A DNA stretch of 64,000 nt, from assembly GCA_014084085.1 (NCBI GenBank), contig NPFB01000022.1, positions 166,130-230,129 of the forward strand, written 5' to 3'. The translations under genes and the position numbers were made by a program. Below, one piece after another: positions 21,133 to 30,599 of the stretch. Each line of letters starts with the position of its first letter. Position 1 is the stretch's first letter. This stretch comes from Hondaea fermentalgiana (taxonomy: Eukaryota > Sar > Bigyra > Thraustochytrida > Thraustochytriidae). The notes beneath the pieces are model-generated. The model saw nothing but the letters and a program-made list of their open reading frames with translations. It was not told where the DNA came from and made no database searches.

Positions 21133-22140
21133 CTAAATGCCGCGCATGAGAAGCATGTCGTAGACGAGGCCGCCGATGGGGCCGCCAAAGAAGGGAGCGA
21201 TGGTCCAGACCCACCAGCTGTTGTTGGGGCCAGGGAAGGCAATCTCGTCCCAACCGGCAGCATAAGCGACAATGCGGGGGCCAAGGTCTCGAGCCGGGTT
21301 GATGCTCAGGCCCGTGATCGGGCCAGCGATGCAGCCAAGGATGAGCACTGCGAGGCCGATGGAGTAGGCGATGGCGGCGCCGCCGAGACGAAGCTGGTTG
21401 CGAGGGTCCATCACTGCAAAAACGATGAAAACGAGGTACGCGGTGCCGAACACCTCCATTCCGAAGGCGCCGCCGCGGGACACGGTGTCCGGAGTCCAGC
21501 CCAAGGCCGGGTTGGCCAATGAGCTAGGGCTCGGATAAAAGTCGCAAAAGATGGCGGCGGTGAGTTCACTGCCGGGCTGACCGCGCACGATGCCGTAGGT
21601 TCTCTCGAAGTTGTTGATGGGGTTCTCAAAAATGATCCATGTTCCAACAGCGCCCAGCGTGGCGCCAAGAATCTGCGCGACCATGTACAAGGGCGCCTTC
21701 CATGGCGCGAAGAGCTCGGGGCGGAGGAGCATAAAGGTAAATGTGATGGCTGGGTTCAAGTGGGCGCCAGAGACACTGATGGCGACCATGACGCCCATGG
21801 TGATAGCGATGGCCCAGACGAAAACGACCTGAATCACGCCAGAGGACGAGCCGGCCGTAGTTGCGGCTGCCGTTGCTGCGAGACCAAAGAACATGTAGAT
21901 GCCAGTGCCAAGGACTTCGGCAAAGAGCTGCTGAGCCAGCGAGGGTGGGCGAATGCTGTCGGGGGACACGCTCGGGTTGCCGCGCGCCTGGTATACCATG
22001 GCCGTATACTTTTGCCAAGGCGTCTTGGGCTGCTCGTCCTTGTCGACGCTGGGCCTCGAAGAGGTCGCCGAGCCGGAGGGGGTCTCGGCATCCTCGGCCT
22101 GGCTGACCTTGCCATTGCCTTCTTCCATGTCGGGCATCAT
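21133..22140 (-). CDS. Aquaglyceroporin 4 of 5 (MIP family, second subgroup)
   Basis: The protein has 335 residues from ATG at 22140. The frame opens six codons earlier with TTG, but MMPDMEE aligns with MVPDVEE of copy 5, which fixes the start. NPA boxes are HLNPAITF and SINPARDLGPR. Filter positions are predicted as Trp, Gly, Leu, Arg, closer to GlpF (Trp, Gly, Phe, Arg) than copies 1-3. An alanine/threonine-rich segment after span 1 (AATAAATTAGSSSG) and a longer loop after the first half set it apart from copies 1-3. It ends MLLMRGI. Role: glycerol/water-type channel. Confidence 0.92.
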   Translation of the reverse strand: MMPDMEEGNGKVSQAEDAETPSGSATSSRPSVDKDEQPKTPWQKYTAMVYQARGNPSVSPDSIRPPSLAQQLFAEVLGTGIYMFFGLAATAAATTAGSSSGVIQVVFVWAIAITMGVMVAISVSGAHLNPAITFTFMLLRPELFAPWKAPLYMVAQILGATLGAVGTWIIFENPINNFERTYGIVRGQPGSELTAAIFCDFYPSPSSLANPALGWTPDTVSRGGAFGMEVFGTAYLVFIVFAVMDPRNQLRLGGAAIAYSIGLAVLILGCIAGPITGLSINPARDLGPRIVAYAAGWDEIAFPGPNNSWWVWTIAPFFGGPIGGLVYDMLLMRGI

Positions 22141-25100
22141 GCTGGGGTGGTACTGCAAGAGCTCGAGCTAGCTGGCTGGCTGACTGACTTGCTGGCTTAG
22201 CTCGCTGTTCTTCTTCTTCTCTGCTTCACGTTCGTATACGTGTGTACGTGCGACCTTCGCTTCCTCGCGTGTGGCCTTGTGCGGGGGGGGTTTGCGTTTC
22301 GGGTTTGCTTTGCTTTGCTTTGCTGCTTCGCTGCGCCGGGAGGGGCAATCGACTGACTGCCTGCTCGGCTGGCTGGCTGCTCGGTTTGCTAACTGTACCT
22401 GCTTGATTGGGGAACTACCCCGCGTCCTCTGTCAGCCAAGGTTCTCTCTTCCCCGAGGCATCAAGCCCTGCAGCCAACTCTCTAAGCAACCCGCCCAAGC
22501 GAGCCAGCCAGCCAGCCAGCCGCACCGCTGCTCCTCTCTCGGGCCAGATCAATCAGCGCAGATCGACGACCCGCCCGCCTGGGATCGATCCATCGATTCA
22601 TCGATCGATCGCACCTATGCGTGCCTGCCGACCAGCTGAAACGAGCGATCTCCAGTCCGCAAGTCGCGCGCAAGTCCTCTCCCTCCCTCCTCGCGCGGCC
22701 TACCTGGCATCTCACATTCAGCCAGCCAGGTCGACTTGGCCTTGGCTACTAACTAACACCCAACGCAGCAAGCAGCATCTGGCCCGAGTCCGCAACAGCA
22801 CAGTAGCAACAGCAGCAAGAAGAGCAACAACAGCGACAGAAACCAGCCTCTCCCGCGATCCTGCTCCCGCCGCGGGGGCTGGCGCTGTTTGCGTGCGCGC
22901 CGCCGCCCGCGGTGGCGTGTCGACGGCTCTCGTATGGCATCGCATCGCATTTCGAGGAGGGAAGGATATGCCACCCGCCGGCGCACACGTGCGCTCGGGC
23001 TTCGGTCTGGCTGCGTCTGTTTGTTCGCAAAGAGATCGCGCGCTGGTTGCCTGCCGCTCGCAGCCGTGCCGGGGCGTGCGACACGAGACGCGCGGGCTCG
23101 ACTGGAGCGAGGCTCGGCTGGGCTCTCTGTCGCTCTCCGGGCGGAGGGCGGGCGGGCGCGAGCACGTCCGCGCGGCGTCAGCTGCGTCGGGTTCGTGGCG
23201 CGAGAGTTCTGCGCTGGCGGACGATGATGACGAGCGAGGAGATCAGAAAACAAGCAAACAAAGCAAACCGCCCCGCCGGGCTCATCCCCCCGGGCCCTGC
23301 CTGCCTGCTCCCTCCCGCCCTCCCTCGACCGGCCAACCCACCTGCCGACGGCCCAGGCGCTCCCGCGCAGCAGCAGCTCGCCCGCCTCGCGCCGCCTCGC
23401 CTCGCGCCGCGATCTCGCGCCGGGGTCGCGCGGGAGGGGCGTGGACCGGCGCGGGACGGGGACGAAAATAGCGGTATCCTGGGCGCCCCTGCGAACACTT
23501 GTCACAGGTGCACGCGGCCGCGGCAGAGGAGAACAAGCGCGCACCCTCGGGCGGGAGGCCCCGCGGCGCCGTCCGAGACGCGCCCGCGGTCCAAAGCGCG
23601 CCGGTCCGATGCCGCTGCCTCCCTCTCTCCCTGCTTCGCTCTCTCCCCGTGCCCGCGTCGAGCTCGCGCGCTGGGCGCGAGATGGGGTGGGATGGATGGT
23701 TGGCGCGGCTTGGCATGGCATGGCATGGCATGGACGATCGTTGGCCACCACGGCGTCGCGACGCGCCCTCCAGGCCGGCCGCGAGAGCGCGTGGACCGCT
23801 GCCGCGGCGGCGCCGGAGCAGACCGCGCTTGCAGGCGGCGTCCAGGCGGCATGGCCGAGGCGAGGCGAGACGATGGCGCGAGCAACCTTGTGGCGGCGGC
23901 ACTCTTCTCTGTCTCTCTCTTCAAGCTGTTGATCTTTCCCTCTTTCTTTTGTCCCTCGGAATCTTGAGGTCACCGGACCTAGACGCCTGGGGACCGGCGC
24001 GCGGTACCTCCGCGGCGTCGTCGGAGGCCCGCCGCTCGTCCCTGCCCGCCGCCAATGCACGCACGCGCGCACCAACTTGTCCCCGCGCCAGCGGCTTTCG
24101 CGCGGCTCGGCATCGCGCCGCTCGCCTCAGGCTCGTTGCGTTGGCTCGGCTCGGCTCAGCTTGGCTTCGTCCTCGACACGCACACACAAACACCCCTTCC
24201 GTACGCCAAGCTCCACTTGCGCGCCGCCATAGTCCACTTGCGCGCGCCGCCAAAACCCACTTGCGCCGCCGTTAGGTCACCCCGGACGGACCGGCGGGCT
24301 CACACCCCGGTCTGCGCAACGCAGTTTCCGCCGCCGGTCCGCTGGCCGCTCCGACGTTCGTTCCAGCGGGGCAACGGGAGCGCCGGGGCCCTGGACCTGG
24401 GCCTGGACCGGCGGCGACAGCGTACTGCGCACGCACGCCGGGCTTGGCGGAGGCGGCGCGGGGCGAAGAAGGCGGAAGAGCGGCGGAGGCAGGCAAAGCA
24501 GATCTCGAGAAGGGTTCGATCGCGATGGCACGAGCAGCAGCAGCAGCGTGGTGAGCAATCTTGAGAGGCGCAGCGCAACGCAGCACAGGTTCATTGTAGG
24601 AATGATGATTTGGGGAGGAGCTTGACGCGCGTGAAGAAGCATGGGATAATCGCTTTTGGCCAAGTCTCTCCCTCTCTATCACTGTCACAATCCTCTTTCA
24701 TCAGGGTCGTATTGCATTGATCAGCAGCATTGCATCAGGACCTTGAATTCCAACTTCAACTCGTTGACTGCATCTGAGACACAAGCGTCCAGTATTTGTC
24801 GCGCGATGCGATAAAACACTCTTCTGAGTTCCCAGTTCTGCCGCGTCGGAAGATCCCAGATTTCAGGTATTGAAATCTCGTCCATGTTCCCGGCTTGCGG
24901 CAGCACAGAGCTTTTTGTTCCTTTCGCAGTTGCTTGACACACCACTGTGCATTTTCGTTTCTGCAATGGTTAATGTTCCGCAATTGTTCGACACACCACC
25001 GTGCATTTTATGTTCTTCAACTGCGTATTATCCGCAGTTGTCTGGCGCATCACTGTCCATATTATTTCCACTTGTGGCGCATCGCTCTCTCCCCGAAAGA

Positions 25101-25342
25101 GGCGTCGTAAGTCATCTCGCTCGCCATAATCTTTGAACGGTACAACGCCTGCTTTCCTCTCTTTCTTCAGAACGAGTTTTCCATTCCACGCAGAGCAAAG
25201 AAGCCAAGGCGAAGATGCTGGTGTGAATACGAGATTGCATTACAATTTAGGAGAAATGGAATAAAATAAAACGGGGTGCGACACGCCTGACCCGATGCGG
25301 TCAAGCTCTTGTTGACGTTCATTTGCGACGTTGCAGCGCTTC
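22141..25342. other. Spacer between aquaglyceroporins 4 and 5
   Basis: 3.2 kb. From 22300 to 24600 the DNA is very GC-rich and gives long overlapping frames on both strands (up to 440 codons) with Arg/Ala/Pro composition; I judge none to be genes. From about 24690 to 25330 the GC content falls and a three-unit 54-bp tandem repeat occurs. A frame at 24721-24966 (-) has gene-like composition (MDEISIPEIWDLPTRQNWEL) but opens with TTG and has no upstream support; it might be a fragment or exon. Confidence 0.5.
24919..25080. repeat. 54-bp imperfect tandem repeat, three units
   Basis: Units at 24919-24972, 24973-25026 and 25027-25080 keep an exact 54-bp period. The shared core reads ACACACCACTGTGCA, ACACACCACCGTGCA and GCGCATCACTGTCCA. 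Flanking TTCGCAGTTG, CCGCAATTG and CCGCAGTTG also repeat. The period is a multiple of three, and on the minus strand units read KCTVVC-like, but a TAA breaks that frame. Confidence 0.85.
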
Positions 25343-26344
25343 TTACAGGCCGTGCGTGTAGATCCAGTCGTAAAAGATGCCACCGACGGGGCCGCCAAGC
25401 ATCGGCGCAATGATCCAGATCCACATACTGTTGTTCGGGCCAGGAATGGCAATCTCGCCCCAGCCGAGCGAATAAGCAACGATACGAGGGCCAAGATCGC
25501 GCGCGGGGTTGATGCCGAGACCCTCGAGAGGCGCGTAGATGCATCCCAACACAGCGACAGAAAGACCAATCGTAAACGCAATACAACCGCCGCTCAGGTG
25601 CAGGTGGTTGCGCGGATCCATAAGGGTGAAGACGATGAAAACCAAGAAGGCGCTTCCAAAGAATTCGACACCAAAGGCGCCGCCGGCAGTGACTGTGTTC
25701 TCCGACCAGCCGAGCTCAGTGTTGAGAAGCGAAGCCGGGCTCGGGTACAGACCATGGAAGAGCGACGCGGTAAGCTCACTGCCGGGCTGGCCGCGCACAA
25801 TGCCATAGGACTTTTCCACGGCCGTAATGGCGGTTCCGTAGGCCAGGTAGTTCATACCACCACCCAGCATGCCGCCGATGAGCTGAGCAATCCAGTACGG
25901 GACCACCTTCCACCAGGGGAACAATTCCGGGCGGAGGAGTGCAAATGTGAAGGAGATGGCCGGGTTGAGGTGACCACCCGAGATGCTGATGGACGAAATG
26001 ATACCCATAGCAATGGAGATTGCCCAAATGACAAGGACCTGCCACATTCCGTCGAGCGCGCCAGCCACGGTCGCTGCAGAAACCGCGCTCAGACCAAAGG
26101 CAACATAGATGGTGGTGCCGACGATCTCGGCCAGCAGCTGCTGCCAAAGCGACGGGGAACGCATGGTCTCAACAGAGACGGTCGGGTTACCGCGGAGCTT
26201 CTGCATCATGTCGACCTGGCGGTTCTTGAGGCTGCGAGGACCCGAGTCGCTGCTCGACCTGTTGAACTGCACGCTCTGGTTATGGTCCTCACCGGGCTCT
26301 TCTTGGACCACCTTGCTCGACGCTTCCTCGACATCGGGGACCAT
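25343..26344 (-). CDS. Aquaglyceroporin 5 of 5 (MIP family, second subgroup)
   Basis: The protein has 333 residues. It starts MVPDVEEASSKVVQ (compare copy 4). The first box is preceded by SGG instead of SGA (SGGHLNPAIS, NPA 127-129) and the second is GINPARDLGPR. Filter positions are Trp107, Gly, Leu, Arg. The N-tail is polar with Ser and charged residues (NRSSSDSGPRS). It ends DWIYTHGL. This is the most upstream member of the array, with 4.2 kb of spacer before the next gene. Function is as for copy 4. Confidence 0.92.
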   Translation of the reverse strand: MVPDVEEASSKVVQEEPGEDHNQSVQFNRSSSDSGPRSLKNRQVDMMQKLRGNPTVSVETMRSPSLWQQLLAEIVGTTIYVAFGLSAVSAATVAGALDGMWQVLVIWAISIAMGIISSISISGGHLNPAISFTFALLRPELFPWWKVVPYWIAQLIGGMLGGGMNYLAYGTAITAVEKSYGIVRGQPGSELTASLFHGLYPSPASLLNTELGWSENTVTAGGAFGVEFFGSAFLVFIVFTLMDPRNHLHLSGGCIAFTIGLSVAVLGCIYAPLEGLGINPARDLGPRIVAYSLGWGEIAIPGPNNSMWIWIIAPMLGGPVGGIFYDWIYTHGL

Positions 26345-29300
26345 CTTTCTTGCTGTTACCGTGCGCGCTCTTCAAATTGGCTTCTTTTCCAGTCGCTTCG
26401 AGGTCGCTTGGGTCTTCTTCTTCTTCTTCTTCTTCTTGGCTTGTCTTGCTTTTGGTTCGTTCGAGCTCTGTGATCGCGTTTCGGGTTTGCTTGTCTTGGT
26501 CGGCGGCCGCGCGCTCGCTTTTGGAGCCGCGCGGTTGCGGCTGCGCTTACTTTTTATCAGGTCGGCTCGGGTCACTCCCGTTTGCGTGCTCCAAGTTGTC
26601 ACGATGCGCAAAGGAAGGAGGGCTCCCTCCTCCCTCTCCTCCTACCCTCCCGCGGGGTGCCCTCGAATGATACGCTGGCTGGCTGTCGAAAGGAAGCAAG
26701 CACGGGAGGAGGAAGCGGGATGGACATAAATAAAGCTGACAGAAGTATGGCAAGCAAACAAGCAAGCTCGCTCACAGACACGCACGCACGCATGAAAAGG
26801 ATGCCTCGAGCCAGCCGCGCCGCGCTGAGAAAGCGGGCAAGCTACGGGGTGCGTCTGGATTTGGACTGCTCTGCTCGAGCGCGGCCCGTGCGTACGTGCG
26901 GGCGGTAGCGGTGTCGGACCCCATCGCCTCCGAGGCCAGCATCCCAGCTCCTCGTTTCTGCCAGTGGAGACCCGGGCGGCTTCGATTCTCAGACGCCGCC
27001 GCCCCGGCCCGGGGAACCGTCGCATTCTGGCTTGATGGCGTTTAGCTTGGCTTGACTCGGCTTGGCTTGGCTTGGCTTGCGCCTGTCGAGCGAGTGCGAG
27101 GCGGAGGCGGCGTCGACCGTGCTCGGAAGATCTCGCTTAATGCGCATCCCGGTTGCGGCTGGCCTCCCCTGGACCTGTTTCCTGCTGCTGCTGCTGCTGT
27201 CGCTCACCGGCCGGGCGGGCGAGCGCGCTCCTGCAGCGCTGCCGCTCACGCTCGCGCTTCTCGCTGCGCTGATCATCTTCCTCGCCGTCCTCGCGCGCGG
27301 CATGCGTCCGGACTCGGGGGCGAATTCGACTCGCGCGCCGCCGCCAGAGCTTTCCAAGATGCGTTCGTTCGCGCCTCGACGGCCGTATCCTCGCCCCCGC
27401 GTTCGGCAGCCGCAAAAAAAAATACCACGCACCCCTCTGCTCTGCGCCGCGCTCCTGCCGGCCTCGCAGAAGCTGCCCTCGCGTCGCGAGAGAGGAGAGC
27501 ACTCGAATCGAGACGAGACGAGACGAGACGAGGCGGCTCCACTCTTCCGCCGCAGCGGTGGCCCATGAGAAGGAAAAGGAGCCCCGCCGGTCCGGCCTCG
27601 AAGACATCAGCGCTGCAGCTGCACGGAGGAAGACTCCGCAAACCGGCGGCAGGCCACGAGCAAACCCTAGCCAAGCCACGCCAGGCCGAGCCACGCCAGG
27701 CCAAGCCAAGCCAGCCCAGCGCGGCGCGGCGAGGCGAGTCGGGCGCGGCGGCGAGGGCGCGGGAGCGGGCAGGAAGCGCGCGGGTGGAGCCTGGGCGATT
27801 CAGCGGCGGCAGGAGAGAGGTCCTGGGACCTCGAGGTCGCAGGAGCTGAATCCCTCGAGCGACAGGCAGCGGCGCCGCAACGCGACTCGACTAAAACAAA
27901 TAAACAAACGTGCATACTATGCAAGGGGCGACACGCAATGAATGGACAGTGAAAGGATGTCCGGGCTCGCGAGGACCGCGTTCGTTGGGGGCGGGTTGAG
28001 TGAACGGGGAAGGAGCGCGATGCAATGCACGCCTCTCTGCCAATGCCATGCGGGGAAGCGCACGCGCACAAAGTGCAGGCGATTGCTTTGAACGGTGCGA
28101 GAAGGGGCCGCAGCTGGTACGGGCGCCGCAGGCATCCCCACCTGCACGGCCGTCACCCGGTGTCGATCGGAATTCGGTGACGAGGATGCCGCTGGGCGGA
28201 GCGTATCCAATAACGAGCTCCGCAGCAGCAGCTTGCCTGCGTGTGCTGCTGCGCGTGCTGCTGTTGCTGCTGCAACAAGTGGATAAGCTGACAAAGATAC
28301 GCCTGTCTGCTCGCCTCACTGCCGCAGCCGCTGCTGACCTCCGTCTGCTCCTTGCACCTCGCCACGCACGCTAGCCAGCCACAGCCACATGCCTTGAGCT
28401 AGAACGACAGCCCACGGCCGCGGGACGTTCTTTCTTCTTCTTTCGTTAGCCACCCACGTCGAGCATCCTGCCGCTGCAGCTGCCGCCGACTGCGAGCAAT
28501 GCGACTCGCGCGAATTCCAAAGCGCGGTGAAAAACAACCAATCTAAAGCACGCAAGCAAGCAAGTGAAACTTTCGAGCACAGAGCCGCTCTCGACGACTA
28601 CTTTTCGTTCGCACGGCAGACGGCGATCCATCCTGCCAGCCAAGTTCTGCACCTGCCTTCCAGCTACGCGGCACACTCCGCACCGCTCGGCCATGACACG
28701 CAGGCACGCACGCACGTATCCCCCTTTCATTACATAACATTTCACATCATTTCATTCCATTTCGTCTCCAAGAAGCGCTCCAATTCTGGCCGTGCATCTG
28801 TCATCCCTCCGTGCGTGCGTACGTTCAACTCGCGCCCCGTCCCGCGCGGGGAGCCTGCGATGCGATGCGGCGGGCGGAGAAGTCGCCGCCCCTCCCTCCT
28901 GCGCCCGCCCCGGCCCCGTCAGACGGCGCGAGCCTCGCCGAATCGCCTCGCCTCGCGCGGCCTCTGCTGCTGCTCTGTCGCGCAGCGGCCTTTCCTAACA
29001 AGTAACAGCGAATAACAAACCCGGTCCCAGTCCGTGCCGTCCCAGGGGTCAGAGCGGGCGCTGCGGGCAGGTGTGGGGCGGCGGGAATTCCAGGTGGCCA
29101 CCGGACCGGGGATGCGAGGAAGCCCGCGCCGCGGAGCTGCAACCCATGGCGGAAGGAAAGGCCTCTCTCTGTCCTCCCTGCCTCGCTTGTTCCATCCATC
29201 CATCCATCCATCCATCCACGCGAGCGAGGGAGCGAGCGAACGCGCATGTCTGCTGCCACGCAGAGCAGAGCAGAGCAGAGCAGCCGGCGAGCGATCGAGA

Positions 29301-29737
29301 GGTTGGCCTCGTATCGCGAGCCTCGGTGGCGGATGCAGCACCCGATGATGCTGATGCTGCTGATGTAGGTTAGGTGCGATCCCTCGCACTCCTCGCGCTT
29401 CCGATCTCTGCGCGCCCCTTCCTGCCCTCGTTCCTTCGTTCGTTATCGCTGCGCTGCTTATCTTGCCTCCGACCGCCGCCCTGGGTCTGCCGTCGTTGCG
29501 TGCGCCAGACCGTCGGACACTGGCGCATCGCCGCAGCGACAGTCTTGAGCGAGCCGCAGCCGCTGTCGCCGTCGCTGTCGTTGGCGTCGTCGTGGTCGCT
29601 GTCGCCGTCGCTGTTGAGGCCATCGCGCTCGACGCTGGAGAGCACACGGCATGCAGTGAGAATCCGTAGCCATGCATGCCTACCTCACCACGCCAGGAAA
29701 ACTTCATCATCGACGGTCGGCTCTTGCGGACGACGAC

Positions 29738-29769
29738 GAAGAAGAAGAAGAAGAAGAAGAAGAAGAAGA
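29738..29769 (+). repeat. (GAA)n microsatellite
   Basis: About ten GAA units in a row, preceded by GAC units. Confidence 0.9.
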
Positions 29770-30557
29770 CGTTCACGATCGCGATGGTGATCACGACCGA
29801 CGGCCTCTGCTCTGCTCTGGTGCGCCGCGGCTCTTCCTTGACTCGCACACCACAGGCTGCGCCGGTTCAGTGGTCGCGTTCACGAGATCTGCAACCGCTG
29901 CGCTGCGCCCCGCATCGCCGCGCCGTCCAGAAGCGCAAGATGGGTGCCGCTGCCGGCAGCGACCGCAGCCGCGACGGCGGCTGCGGGACGCAGACGACTG
30001 AGAGCAGGGGCCGTGCCGCCAGTTGCAGCGGAGCAGCAGCTGCAGCTGGCAGCTGCGGCGAGGTCAGGTCACCTTTCGCGGCGTTGCGAGAGCGCTGCTC
30101 GTGATAATCCTCACCGCAGAGGAAAGGGTCGAGCCTCCGAGACCCGTGCCGCTGTCGTGCGTCCAAAGGCTTCTAATGCTGTTGCTCATCGTCCTTTATT
30201 AGAGCAAGCAACAGAGGGGGTTGGTTGATAGCACGGCTGGCAGGCCGGAGGCGAAGCGCACCTAGCTTCGTAAACATGGAGCCAGAGCAACGGCTGCGGC
30301 TGCGGCTGCGGCACGATCTTCGGGCACGAACGACAGGAGTCGGTGTCGGCGATGGGTATGAGACTGAAAGCAGCTGCAGCCAGCTAAAAGTACTTTTGGT
30401 CTCCTCTGTTTGTCGATCAATCGCGATAAAAGTTGCACGCGTGTTGCTACCGCTGGCATGGCAACGACGACAGCTACGGATTCTGCAAACAAAATTGTTC
30501 AACCACTTACTACATTATAGCGAACGAGGCACTCGCTCTCTCGCTCGCTGGAACTAT

Positions 30558-30590
30558 TCGACTCGACTCGACTCGACTCGACTCGACTCA
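30558..30590. repeat. (GACTC)n microsatellite
   Basis: About six to seven 5-bp units immediately past the stop codon of the STAND NTPase gene, so probably inside its 3' UTR. Confidence 0.9.
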
Positions 30591-30599
30591 GCTTGACTA

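Larger units (their letters stand above)
26345..30599. other. Long spacer rich in simple repeats
   Basis: 4.25 kb without a gene I can support. It contains (TTC)n at 26412-26438, (GGCTT)n around 27045-27080, (CCAT)n at 29191-29217, (GAA)n at 29738-29769 and (GACTC)n at 30558-30590. Frames up to 309 codons exist on both strands but are low in complexity and overlap one another. The promoter of aquaglyceroporin 5 must lie just right of 26345. A non-coding RNA or multi-exon gene cannot be excluded. Confidence 0.5.

Noticed and set aside
22407..24275. Long overlapping frames (up to 440 codons) on both strands
   Set aside because: Arg/Ala/Pro/Ser-rich composition from GC-rich DNA, no domain, several frames open at once. 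This is typical of stop-poor GC-rich spacer.
24721..24966. 81-codon frame with gene-like composition
   Set aside because: It begins with TTG, has a stop just upstream and no known domain. Kept as a note in the spacer entry, not called a gene.
26989..30200. Possible genes in the 4-kb repeat-rich spacer
   Set aside because: All candidates are repeat-shaped (poly-Glu, poly-Arg, Cys/Ala runs) and mutually overlapping, with no recognisable domain.
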